The notes under the pieces are model-generated. The model was not told the origin of the DNA, did not search any database, and saw nothing but the letters and a program-made list of their open reading frames with translations. Of a DNA stretch of 33,134 nucleotides, positions 14,798-22,110 are shown in pieces; position 1 is the first letter of the stretch, and each line of letters starts with the position of its first letter. The DNA lies in the NCBI GenBank assembly GCA_035294565.1, contig DATGKR010000200.1, positions 1-33,134 of the forward strand. The letters are read 5' to 3'. The translations under genes were made by a program, and so were the position numbers. The stretch comes from DATGKR01 sp035294565 (lineage in GTDB: Bacteria; Actinomycetota; Acidimicrobiia; Acidimicrobiales; Palsa-688).

Positions 14798-15550
14798 GTG
14801 TGGGCCCGACTCCCCCGCTCGGTCCGCCGGCCCGTGGTGAGGCTGATGAGGCACGAGCGTCTCCGCCTCGGCCTCCTCGACCGGTTGGGTATCCGCAGCA
14901 GGAGCGGTTTCATAACGGTGAGCGCCGGGGGCGCCGACGCCATCCGCAGGGCGATGCGACACCTGGCGGAGGGAGGAGTGCAGGGCGACTACTACGAGTT
15001 CGGGCTCTACCGCGGTTACACGTTCTGGTCGGCGCAGAAGGCGGCCGACGCGGCCGGGCTGGCCGGCATGCGCTTCTTCGGGTTCGACTCCTTCGCCGGG
15101 CTTCCCGAGGTGGGTGGCCCGGACCTCGACTCGGGGGTGTTCATCCCCGGCGACTACCGGGCGGGCAAGGACGAGGTCGAGCGGTACATCACCGACCACG
15201 GCTTCGACTGGTCCCGGGCGACGCTCATAGAAGGGTTCTTCGACCGATCCCTGCATCCCGGCCTGCGGGCGGAGCACCAAATGGGGCCGGCGGCGCTGGT
15301 CATGGTCGACTGCGACCTCTACCAGTCGACCGTGCCGGTGCTCCGCTTCTTGCGAGACCTCCTCCAGGACGGCACCGTCGTCCTCTTCGACGACTGGTAC
15401 TGCTTCGGGGAGGCTCCGGACAAAGGCGAGCCCCGTGCGTTCCGCGAGTTCCTCGACGCCAACCCGGAATGGACGGCTGAGCACCTGATGGACTACCCGA
15501 GCTTCGGCTGCGGGTTCGTGATGCGGAGGGCGGCGGCATCCCCCAACTAG
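14798..15550 (+). CDS. TylF/MycF-like class I SAM-dependent O-methyltransferase
   Basis: 250 residues from GTG 14798; the frame is open back to a GTG at 14708 inside the relaxase gene. Motif I is YYEFGLYRGYTFWSAQKAA, followed by FFGFDSFAGLPE. The metal-binding region is VMVDCDLYQSTV plus VLFDDWYCFG, the Asp-rich site by which MycF/TylF enzymes bind Mg2+. Such enzymes methylate sugar hydroxyls in macrolides and are also common in surface glycan clusters. The length from 14798 equals that of characterised members. The exact start is unresolved: no ribosome site is seen at either GTG, and the TAGAGT box lies downstream of 14708, which argues against that codon. Probably modifies a sugar of the glycan made by the following genes. 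Confidence 0.8.
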   Translation: MWARLPRSVRRPVVRLMRHERLRLGLLDRLGIRSRSGFITVSAGGADAIRRAMRHLAEGGVQGDYYEFGLYRGYTFWSAQKAADAAGLAGMRFFGFDSFAGLPEVGGPDLDSGVFIPGDYRAGKDEVERYITDHGFDWSRATLIEGFFDRSLHPGLRAEHQMGPAALVMVDCDLYQSTVPVLRFLRDLLQDGTVVLFDDWYCFGEAPDKGEPRAFREFLDANPEWTAEHLMDYPSFGCGFVMRRAAASPN

Positions 15551-15553
15551 AAT
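15548..15553 (+). promoter_or_regulatory. -10 box TAGAAT embedded in the preceding stop codon
   Basis: The TAG stop of the TylF-like gene forms the first half of TAGAAT, which ends 8 bases before the GTG start of the GT2 gene at 15562. Leaderless layout. Confidence 0.5.
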
Positions 15554-15561
15554 CCGGCCGC

Positions 15562-16800
15562 GTGCAGACCGGGCACGCGACGAGGGCCCCAGCTCACGCC
15601 CCCCCTGATGTCGAGCTCCTGCTCCCCGACGTCGACGAAACCGACCCCGAAGTGTCCATCGTCGTGCCGGCGGTGAACGAGGAGCTCACCATCTCCACCT
15701 TCGTGGAATGGTGCAAAGAAGGGCTCCAGGCTGCGGGCGTCCGAGGGGAGATCCTCATCGTGGACAGCTCCACCGACAGGACAGCCGAGCTGGCCCGGGC
15801 GGCCGGGGCGCGGGTGCTGCGCACGCCCCGCAGGGGACTGGGAAGGGCCTACATAGACGCCGTCCCGCACATACGCGGCCGCTACGTCGTCATGGGCGAC
15901 GCCGACTGCACCTACGACTTCCGCCAGCTGGCGCCCTTCGTCGACGCCCTCCGCCAGGGCAACGACTTCGCCATGGGCTCGAGGTGGAAGGGCACCATCG
16001 AGGCCGGGGCGATGCCCGCCTTGCACCGCTACCTCGGCACGCCCGTCACCACCTGGATCCTCAACCGCGTGTACGGCAGCCGTTTCACCGACATCCACTG
16101 CGGGATGAGGGGCATCACCAAAGAGGCGCTGGTCCGCATGGGGCTCACCTCCCAGTCCTGGGAGTACGCGTCGGAGATGGTCCTCAAGTCGGTGCGGATG
16201 GGGCTGCGCACCGCGGAAGTGCCCGTGTCCTTCTACAAGGACCGCGACGGTCGGGTCAGCCACCACAAGCGGGCCGGCTGGTTCTCCCCGTTCCAGGCGG
16301 CGTGGATCAACCTTCGGGCCATGTTCGTCTACCGGGCCGAGTTCTTCGCCTTCAAGCCGGGCGTGGTGTTCCTCACCCTCGGCCTGCTGCTCACCCTGCC
16401 GCTGAGCTTCGGCCCAGTCGACGTGGGGCCCGTCCACTTCCAGCTCCACTGGATGCTGCTCGGCCTGACGCTCAGCCTCCTCGGCCTTCAGAGCTTCTTC
16501 TTCGGCTGCCTCGCCCAGGCCCTGACCGACTACTCCGGGCGCGCCCGGGAACGCTGGACGAGGGTGTTCGCCTACACCCGGTCTGCCGTCGCCAGCAGCC
16601 TGCTCTTCCTCGCCGGCGTGGGGCTGGCCGCGACGCTGGTCGTCGAGTACCTGGCGAACGGCCTGACCTTGCCCGCAGACGTGGGGTCGGCCAGCTACCT
16701 GGCCGTCACCGGGTCGCTGTTCATGATCAGCGGTTTCTCGCTGTTCTGCTTCACCCTGGTCCTCCACGCCACCAACGTCAGATACGGCCCTTCGTCGTGA
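15562..16800 (+). CDS. GT2 (DPM1-like) membrane glycosyltransferase
   Basis: 412 residues. GT-A glycosyltransferase with PEVSIVVPAVNEELTI near residue 30, the GEILIVDSSTDRT nucleotide-binding strand, the metal-binding GDADCTYDF at about 112-120, and FTDIHCGMRGITKEAL, which is characteristic of polyprenyl-phosphate-hexose synthases. Four hydrophobic helices follow (about 263-285, 293-320, 343-368, 372-400). The likely reaction is transfer of a sugar from a nucleotide sugar to undecaprenyl or decaprenyl phosphate at the inner membrane face; the exact sugar is unknown. It would supply the lipid-linked donor for the GT-C protein at the end of the cluster. GTG start with TAGAAT 8 bases upstream. 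Its stop overlaps the next gene's start (GTGA). Confidence 0.88.
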   Translation: MQTGHATRAPAHAPPDVELLLPDVDETDPEVSIVVPAVNEELTISTFVEWCKEGLQAAGVRGEILIVDSSTDRTAELARAAGARVLRTPRRGLGRAYIDAVPHIRGRYVVMGDADCTYDFRQLAPFVDALRQGNDFAMGSRWKGTIEAGAMPALHRYLGTPVTTWILNRVYGSRFTDIHCGMRGITKEALVRMGLTSQSWEYASEMVLKSVRMGLRTAEVPVSFYKDRDGRVSHHKRAGWFSPFQAAWINLRAMFVYRAEFFAFKPGVVFLTLGLLLTLPLSFGPVDVGPVHFQLHWMLLGLTLSLLGLQSFFFGCLAQALTDYSGRARERWTRVFAYTRSAVASSLLFLAGVGLAATLVVEYLANGLTLPADVGSASYLAVTGSLFMISGFSLFCFTLVLHATNVRYGPSS

Positions 16801-17432
16801 GGCAGGTCGAAGCCCCTCGCCGGCAGTCCTTCGGCGCCGACCGCCCGCTGACCTTCGTCGACCGTTTCGGCGTGTGGCTCTCCGGACGGTCGATACGGCG
16901 GGCCGTGGGCAGCTTCGACGGTCTCGCCATCGGGGACTTCGGCTGCGGGCACCGGGCGTCGTTCGTGCGGACCGTCCTCCCCGCCGTCCGATCGGCGACG
17001 CTGGTCGACGTGTCGCTGGCCGGCGACCTCAAGGCCCACCCGAAAGTCCGAGCGATCGAAGGGCTGCTGCCCGATGCGCTCGCCGAGGTGGCGGACGGGT
17101 CGCTCGACGTGGCCATGTGCATCTCCGCCCTCGAGCACCTGAGCGAGCCGGACCGCATGCTCCTCGAGTGTCGGCGGGTGCTCCGCCCCGGCGGGACGTT
17201 GGTGGTCAACGTACCGTCGTGGGCCGGCAAGCGTTTCCTCGAGTTCTCGGCGTTCCGTCTGGGTTTGAGCCCCCCTGAGGAGATGGACGACCACAAGGCC
17301 TACTACGACCCCAAGGACCTGTGGCCTCTCCTGCGCCGAGCCGGTTTCCTGCCTCACAGCATCCGCTGCCACCGCCACAAGGCCGGCCTGAACACGTTCG
17401 CCGTGTGCAGGCTGGACACCCCGCCGAGATGA
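16797..17432 (+). CDS. Class I SAM-dependent methyltransferase (Methyltransf_11-like)
   Basis: 211 residues. SAM-binding motif I IGDFGCGHRASFVRTVLP, then ATLVDVSL, SLDVAMCISALEHL (motif IV region) and LRPGGTLVVNVPSW (post-motif). This is the common small-molecule methyltransferase fold with an N-terminal extension of about 45 residues. The substrate cannot be told from sequence; within this cluster a sugar or lipid-linked glycan is plausible. The start GTG 16797 is fixed by the GTGA overlap with the GT2 stop; the frame further upstream is a shadow of the GT2 gene. Its stop overlaps the next ATG (ATGA). Translational coupling on both sides suggests it acts with its neighbours. Confidence 0.82.
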   Translation: MRQVEAPRRQSFGADRPLTFVDRFGVWLSGRSIRRAVGSFDGLAIGDFGCGHRASFVRTVLPAVRSATLVDVSLAGDLKAHPKVRAIEGLLPDALAEVADGSLDVAMCISALEHLSEPDRMLLECRRVLRPGGTLVVNVPSWAGKRFLEFSAFRLGLSPPEEMDDHKAYYDPKDLWPLLRRAGFLPHSIRCHRHKAGLNTFAVCRLDTPPR

Positions 17433-18049
17433 GCGCGTCCTTCTCGGCCAGGTTCCTGGCGGAGTCCGTCGAGATCCTCGGGCGGGTGGACCCCGCGGCG
17501 CTGGAGCGCTGCGCCGACGGCCTCGCCGCGACGCGCCAACGCGGCGGGCGCCTTTTCGTGCTCGGGGTGGGGGGCTCGGCCGCTCACGCCTCCCATGCGG
17601 TGAACGACTTCAGGAAGATCTGCGGCATGGAGGCCTACGCCCCTACCGACAACGTCGCCGAGTTGACAGCGAGGACCAACGACGAGGGCTGGACTTCGGT
17701 CTTCTCCGAGTGGCTCAGAGGCTCCCGGATGGGGGCCGACGACAGCGTGCTGGTGTTCTCCGTCGGCGGGGGCGACGAGCAGGCCGGCGTGTCGGCGAAC
17801 ATCGTCGAGGCTCTGCGCCTCGCCAAGCAGGTGGGCGCTTCGGTGTACGGGATCGTCGGCAGGGACGGGGGGTACACCGCCTCGGTGGCCGACGCATGCG
17901 TGGTGATCCCCCCCCTCTTCGCCGAGAGGGTCACGCCTCACACCGAGGGGCTGTGCGCCGTCATGTGGCACCTGCTGGTCAGCCACCCCTCACTGGCCCG
18001 CTCGGAGACGAGGTGGGAGTCGGTCGCGGCCCGGGGGGGAAGCGCATGA
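17429..18049 (+). CDS. SIS-domain sugar-phosphate isomerase, GmhA-like
   Basis: 206 residues. SIS fold with LFVLGVGGSAAHASHAVNDF (42-61), corresponding to the 'GNGGSAadAqHfaaE' signature of sedoheptulose 7-phosphate isomerase, and the second phosphate-binding segment VLVFSVGGGDEQAGVSANIVEAL. GmhA converts sedoheptulose 7-phosphate to D-glycero-D-manno-heptose 7-phosphate. The metal ligands are not fully canonical: His56 is kept, the usual Glu is Asp60, and the C-terminal Gln/His pair is replaced by HTEGLCAVMWHLL. The enzyme may therefore work with another sugar or another metal geometry. Starts in the preceding stop (ATGA) and its own stop overlaps the next ATG. Its place among heptose-type genes supports the GmhA idea, but this remains inference. 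Confidence 0.75.
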   Translation: MSASFSARFLAESVEILGRVDPAALERCADGLAATRQRGGRLFVLGVGGSAAHASHAVNDFRKICGMEAYAPTDNVAELTARTNDEGWTSVFSEWLRGSRMGADDSVLVFSVGGGDEQAGVSANIVEALRLAKQVGASVYGIVGRDGGYTASVADACVVIPPLFAERVTPHTEGLCAVMWHLLVSHPSLARSETRWESVAARGGSA

Positions 18050-19017
18050 GCGGGCGTTACGTCGTGGTCGGCGGAGCCGGGTTCATAGGAAGCCACTTCG
18101 TCGACCGCCTGCTCGGCGACCCTTCCGTGAGCGAGGTGCGGGTGTTCGACAACTTCTCCTCGGGGAGGGAATGGCATCTCGAGCGCCACCGCGACGACCG
18201 GCGCCTCTCGGTGCACCGCGGCGACGCGGGCGACGTCGACCGGCTGTCGGAGGCCTTCGAAGGGGCCGAGACGGTGATCCACCTGGCGTCCAACCCGGAC
18301 ATCGCCAAGGCGGCCACCGACCCCTCGGTCGACTTCCACCAGGGGACGGTCCTCACCCACCAGGTCCTCGAAGCGATGCGCCTGACGGGCGTCGGGCGCA
18401 TCCTCTACGCCTCCGGGAGCGGCGTCTACGGCGATCTCGGCGAGGTGGAGGCCGACGAGGACCACGGGCCGCTCGTGCCGGTCTCCACCTACGGGGCGAG
18501 CAAGCTCGCCGGCGAAGCCCTGATCGCCGCTTACTGCCACATGTTCGGCCTGAGCGGCGTGGCGTTCCGCTTCGGCAACGTCGTCGGGCCCCGCCAGACC
18601 CACGGCGTCGGCTTCGACTTCGTCCGGCGCCTCCTTGCCGGGCCCGGCCCGCTCCAAGTGCTCGGGGACGGCAACCAGAGCAAGTCCTACATCCACGTCG
18701 ACGACGTGGTGGAGGCGGTCCTTCTCGCCTCCCGCCGCCTCGCCGAGCCGTACGCCACCTACAACGTGGCGACCGGGGACTACATCACGGTCCGGGAGAT
18801 AGCGCAGCTGGCGATCGAGGTCGTCGGCGCCCAGGACACGAAGATCGTCTACAGCGGAGGGGCCCGAGGCTGGAAGGGAGACGTGCCGGTCGTGAGGCTC
18901 AACACGCAAAGGATCAGGAAGCTGGGTTGGCGCAACCGCCTCTCGTCGTACGAGGCGATGCGCGCCGCCTTGGAGTCGATGCTCGACCAAGCCCGGGAAG
19001 GCAGGCTCGAGGGGTGA
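18046..19017 (+). CDS. NAD-dependent sugar-nucleotide epimerase/dehydratase (extended SDR)
   Basis: 323 residues. Rossmann motif VVVGGAGFIGSHF (6-18), acidic residue for NAD in VRVFDNFSSG, HLASNPDI, the catalytic Ser in YASGSGVYG (about 121-129) and YxxxK as STYGASK (Tyr149, Lys153). RFGNVVGPRQ and YIHVDDVVEA are the usual substrate-side motifs. It resembles UDP-glucose/GDP-sugar 4-epimerases and could act on a GDP-heptose or a hexose nucleotide. A 4-epimerase, 4,6-dehydratase or 4-reductase role cannot be separated here, although the intact YxxxK/Ser set fits epimerases. Start and stop overlap both neighbours (ATGA, GTGA). Confidence 0.87.
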   Translation: MSGRYVVVGGAGFIGSHFVDRLLGDPSVSEVRVFDNFSSGREWHLERHRDDRRLSVHRGDAGDVDRLSEAFEGAETVIHLASNPDIAKAATDPSVDFHQGTVLTHQVLEAMRLTGVGRILYASGSGVYGDLGEVEADEDHGPLVPVSTYGASKLAGEALIAAYCHMFGLSGVAFRFGNVVGPRQTHGVGFDFVRRLLAGPGPLQVLGDGNQSKSYIHVDDVVEAVLLASRRLAEPYATYNVATGDYITVREIAQLAIEVVGAQDTKIVYSGGARGWKGDVPVVRLNTQRIRKLGWRNRLSSYEAMRAALESMLDQAREGRLEG

Positions 19018-19724
19018 AGGTGCCGCTGCGGATCAAGGTGTTCGCCGACGGGGCCGACCTGGCGGGGATCGCCCGGCTCGCCGGCGACCCGCTGATCGCC
19101 GGTTTCACCACCAACCCGACGCTGATGCGCCAGTCGGGGGTCGACGACTACCGCCGCTTCGCCGAACAGGTTCTCGAAGCGGTACCGGACAAGCCCATCT
19201 CGTTCGAGGTGTTCTCCGACGAGGAGGACGAGATGGAACGCCAGGCCCGCCTGATAGCCGGATGGGGACCCAACGTCTACGTCAAGATCCCGGTGACCGA
19301 CACGTCCGGACGGAGCACGGCCAAACTGGTCCGCCGTCTCACCGAAGCCGGCGTGAAGCTCAACGTGACCGCCATCCTGTCGCTGCGCCAGGTGCAGACC
19401 GTCGTCGAAGCCCTCGGCGGGACCGACGCGGCGATCGTCTCGGTCTTCGCCGGCAGGGTCGCCGACACCGGGCGCGATCCGGTACCGCTCATGACTGCGG
19501 CCCTCGAGCTGGTGCGGCTCGACCCGGCGCTCGAGCTCCTGTGGGCCAGCCCCCGCGAGGTGCTAAACGTGGTCCAGGCCGACGCCATCGGCTGCCACAT
19601 CGTCACCGTCACCCACGAGCTGCTGAAGAAGCTGCCGGGGCTCGGCCGCGACCTCGAAGACGTTTCGCTCGACACTGTCCGCATGTTCCGTCGCGACGCC
19701 GTCGAAGCCGGCTTCACGCTCTGA
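19014..19724 (+). CDS. Small transaldolase / fructose-6-phosphate aldolase family enzyme
   Basis: 236 residues from GTG 19014 (GTGA overlap). TalC/FSA-type aldolase: KVFADGADL near the N-terminus, FTTNPTLM (31-38), and the Schiff-base lysine Lys91 in NVYVKIPVTD. NVTAILSLRQ is the next conserved strand and VSVFAGRVADTGRDP the phosphate-binding part. Transaldolases interconvert sedoheptulose 7-phosphate plus glyceraldehyde 3-phosphate with erythrose 4-phosphate plus fructose 6-phosphate. In an operon with GmhA-, HddA- and HddC-like genes it could supply sedoheptulose 7-phosphate, the heptose precursor. That role is inferred from position. Length fits the short subfamily rather than the ~320-360-residue central-metabolism transaldolases. 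Ten bases separate its stop from the next start. Confidence 0.86.
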   Translation: MKVPLRIKVFADGADLAGIARLAGDPLIAGFTTNPTLMRQSGVDDYRRFAEQVLEAVPDKPISFEVFSDEEDEMERQARLIAGWGPNVYVKIPVTDTSGRSTAKLVRRLTEAGVKLNVTAILSLRQVQTVVEALGGTDAAIVSVFAGRVADTGRDPVPLMTAALELVRLDPALELLWASPREVLNVVQADAIGCHIVTVTHELLKKLPGLGRDLEDVSLDTVRMFRRDAVEAGFTL

Positions 19725-19734
19725 GAGACGCTCC

Positions 19735-20715
19735 GTGATCATCACCCGGACCCCACTTCGGATCTCGCTCGGCGGGGGCGGCACGGACCTGCGCTCGTAC
19801 TACTCCCGTTCGGGCGGCCTGGTCGTGTCGGCGGCGATAGACAAGTACGTCTTCATCGCCATCAACCGCACGTTCACCGGCGACTACTTCCTCAAGTACT
19901 CCGCACTGGAACGGGTCGACGATCCGGCCGACATCGCCCACCCCATCGTCCGCGAAGCCCTGGCTGCCCACCGGATAGGGCCGGGCGTAGAGCTGGTCAG
20001 CCTCGCCGACATCCCCGCTGGGACGGGACTCGGTTCGTCGGGGGCCTTCACCGTGGGCCTGTTGCGGGCCCTTTACGCCTTCAAGCGGGAGGCGGTCACC
20101 CCCTCGGCGATCGCCGAGGAGGCGTGCAGCATCGAGATCGACCGCCTGGGGCGCCCGGTCGGCAAGCAGGACCAGTACATAGCCGCGTTCGGCGGCATCA
20201 CCTGCTTCGAGCTGCAACCCGACGGGCGGGTGCAGGTCGTGCCTCTCGCCGTCTCGAACGACACGCTCCACAACCTCGAGGAGCACCTCATGATGTTCTT
20301 CACCGGCTACTCGCGCGACGCCGAACGGGTGCTGGACGAGCAGCGGGCGCGCTCGGAGGCCCGGGACGCGGACATGCTCGCCAACCTGGACTACGTGAAG
20401 GCGATCGGAGTGCAGAGCAAGGAGGCCCTCGAGTCCGGTGACGTCCAGGCCTTCGCCGAGCTGATGAACGACCACTGGCAGCACAAGAAGCGACGGTCCG
20501 GGTCGATGTCCAACCCGAGGATCGACCGCTGCTACGAGGTGGCGATGGCGAGCGGTGCGCTCGGAGGGAAGCTCGTGGGGGCGGGAGCCGGAGGTTTCCT
20601 CCTCTTCTACGCCAAGGACAACGAGTCGCTGCGCGCCGCGATGGCCGCCGAGGGTCTCGCCGAGGTCCGGTTCCACTTCGACCACGACGGCTCCACGGTC
20701 CTCGTCCGGGGATGA
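19735..20715 (+). CDS. GHMP kinase, D-glycero-D-manno-heptose 7-phosphate kinase-like (HddA)
   Basis: 326 residues from GTG 19735. GHMP-family kinase with TPLRISLGGGGTDL (6-19), the ATP-binding loop ADIPAGTGLGSSGAF (91-104) and the C-terminal GKLVGAGAGGFLLFY. EIDRLGRPVGKQDQYIAAFGG in the middle is typical of the HddA/fucokinase-like branch. HddA phosphorylates heptose 7-phosphate at C1 to give the 1,7-bisphosphate on the route to GDP-D-glycero-alpha-D-manno-heptose. The next gene encodes an HddC-like nucleotidyltransferase and overlaps its stop (ATGA), the usual hddA-hddC pairing. An L-fucose- or other sugar-kinase role is the main alternative. Confidence 0.85.
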   Translation: MIITRTPLRISLGGGGTDLRSYYSRSGGLVVSAAIDKYVFIAINRTFTGDYFLKYSALERVDDPADIAHPIVREALAAHRIGPGVELVSLADIPAGTGLGSSGAFTVGLLRALYAFKREAVTPSAIAEEACSIEIDRLGRPVGKQDQYIAAFGGITCFELQPDGRVQVVPLAVSNDTLHNLEEHLMMFFTGYSRDAERVLDEQRARSEARDADMLANLDYVKAIGVQSKEALESGDVQAFAELMNDHWQHKKRRSGSMSNPRIDRCYEVAMASGALGGKLVGAGAGGFLLFYAKDNESLRAAMAAEGLAEVRFHFDHDGSTVLVRG

Positions 20716-21431
20716 CGCTGCAGACCGTGGTGCTCGCCGGGGGTCTCGGCACCCGGATGCGCCCGGCGACCGAGAAGGTGCCCAAGGCGCTCCTGCCTGT
20801 CGCGGGCAGGCCTTTCGTCGACTGGCAGCTGGAGCTCTTGGCGGCGCGGGGGGTGCGCCGCGTCCTCCTCTGCGTCGGGCATCTCGGTGAGCAGATCGAA
20901 GCCCACGTCGGCGACGGCTCCCGCTGGGGCCTGTCGGTCTGCTACAGCCGCGAGGACGGCGGCCTTCTCGGAACCGGCGGGGCGCTGCGCCTCGCCCGTG
21001 AACGGGACCTGCTCGACGAGGAGTTCTTCGTCCTCTACGGCGACTCGTACCTGCCGGTCGACTTCGACCAGGTCGCCGCGGCCTTCCGCAGGTCGGGCGG
21101 CGCCGCGTTGATGACGTTGTTCCGCAACGAGGGGCGCCTCGAGGCGAGCAACGCCTGCTTCGACGGGCGGATGGTGACCGTGTACGACAAGAGGACCCCC
21201 CGCCCGGACATGGCCTTCGTCGACTTCGGCCTGAGCGTCCTCTCCCGTTGGGTCGTCGAGACCCGGACCGGGGAAGGCTTCTGCGATCTTGCCGACGTCT
21301 TCGCCGCCCTGAGCCGGGACGGCCTCCTCGCCGGGCACGAGGTCGCTGAACGGTTCTACGAGGTCGGCTCGCCCGCCGGCCTCGCCGACCTCGAACGCCA
21401 CCTCGCCTCGGCGGGGACCCGCCAGCCGTGA
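20712..21431 (+). CDS. Sugar-1-phosphate nucleotidyltransferase, HddC-like
   Basis: 239 residues. Nucleotidyltransferase fold beginning TVVLAGGLGTRMRPATEKVPKALLPV: the signature GGxGTRxxPxTxxxPKxLxPV with the catalytic Arg and Lys. FFVLYGDSYLPVDF provides the metal-binding Asp and FVDFGLSVLSRWV the sugar-binding side. Short versions of this family next to HddA transfer GMP to D-glycero-alpha-D-manno-heptose 1-phosphate. Glucose- or mannose-1-phosphate specificity cannot be excluded. Its ATG overlaps the HddA-like stop and its own stop overlaps the HAD gene (GTGA). No C-terminal left-handed helix domain is present. Confidence 0.85.
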   Translation: MTLQTVVLAGGLGTRMRPATEKVPKALLPVAGRPFVDWQLELLAARGVRRVLLCVGHLGEQIEAHVGDGSRWGLSVCYSREDGGLLGTGGALRLARERDLLDEEFFVLYGDSYLPVDFDQVAAAFRRSGGAALMTLFRNEGRLEASNACFDGRMVTVYDKRTPRPDMAFVDFGLSVLSRWVVETRTGEGFCDLADVFAALSRDGLLAGHEVAERFYEVGSPAGLADLERHLASAGTRQP

Positions 21432-22084
21432 AGGGGGTCGTCCTCTTCGACTTGGACCACACCCTGGTGGACCGCCGGACGGCGTTCCTGTCCTGGGCGG
21501 AGCGCTTCGCCGATGACCGCGGGCTCGGGGCCGGAGCCGTCGAGGTGCTCGTCGCCCTGGACGCCGACGGCACCGCCACCCGGGAGGAAGTGTTCGGCGT
21601 CGCCCGCCGGGTGCTCGCCCTGCCCGACGGCGTCGACGAGCTGATCGCCGCCTACAGACTGACCTACTTCGAGCACTACACCCCGGATCCGGCTGTGAGC
21701 GCAGCCCTCGGCGCCCTCAAGGAGGCCGGCTGGAAGGTCGGGGTCGCCACCAACGGTCCCCCCAGCCAGCGCGAGAAGCTGGAGCGAGCCGGGCTGGCCG
21801 ACCTGGTCGACGGGTGCTGCATCTCCGAGGAGGTCGGCGTCGCCAAGCCCGACCCCCGCATGTTCGAGGCGGCCGTGAGCATGTGCTCCCCGTGCTCGAA
21901 GCGCTTCGCCGCCGGCTACATGGTCGGCGACCACCCGGTCACCGACATCGCCGGGGGCCGCGCCGCCGGCCTGAGGACCGTGTGGCTGCGCCGGGGGCGC
22001 GCCTGGGACGCCTCCATGCCCCAGCCCGACGCGTCCGTCGACACCCTGACGGAAGCCGTGGAGCTGATCCTCCACCACAGTTGA
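21428..22084 (+). CDS. HAD superfamily phosphatase (subfamily IA-like)
   Basis: 218 residues from GTG 21428. HAD motif I VVLFDLDHTLVD (nucleophile Asp8, acid/base Asp10), a helical cap, motif II ATNGPP, motif III Lys in VGVAKPDPRMF and motif IV MVGDHPVTDIAGG. The cap and 'KPDPRMF..A' pattern are of HAD-IA phosphatases and differ from the GmhB histidinol-phosphatase-like type. Even so, its location directly after HddC, coupled by GTGA, makes it the only candidate in the operon for removing the 7-phosphate of heptose 1,7-bisphosphate. Substrate assignment is inference. Three cysteines lie close together at about 155-158 (MCSPCS), of unknown meaning. Confidence 0.82.
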   Translation: MKGVVLFDLDHTLVDRRTAFLSWAERFADDRGLGAGAVEVLVALDADGTATREEVFGVARRVLALPDGVDELIAAYRLTYFEHYTPDPAVSAALGALKEAGWKVGVATNGPPSQREKLERAGLADLVDGCCISEEVGVAKPDPRMFEAAVSMCSPCSKRFAAGYMVGDHPVTDIAGGRAAGLRTVWLRRGRAWDASMPQPDASVDTLTEAVELILHHS

Positions 22085-22096
22085 GCCGGCCCAGCT

Positions 22097-22102
22097 TACG
22101 AT
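22097..22102 (+). promoter_or_regulatory. -10 box TACGAT of the GT-C-like gene
   Basis: TANNNT hexamer ending 8 bases before the TTG start at 22111 and 12 bases after the HAD stop. It gives the membrane protein its own leaderless promoter within the cluster and supports TTG as the start. Confidence 0.5.
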
Positions 22103-22110
22103 TGGGCGCT

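Noticed and set aside
19714..21579. Leftward 621-codon open frame opposite the HddA- and HddC-like genes
   Set aside because: Arg/Ser/Pro-rich shadow translation. The forward genes have clear catalytic motifs and overlapping start/stop codons.
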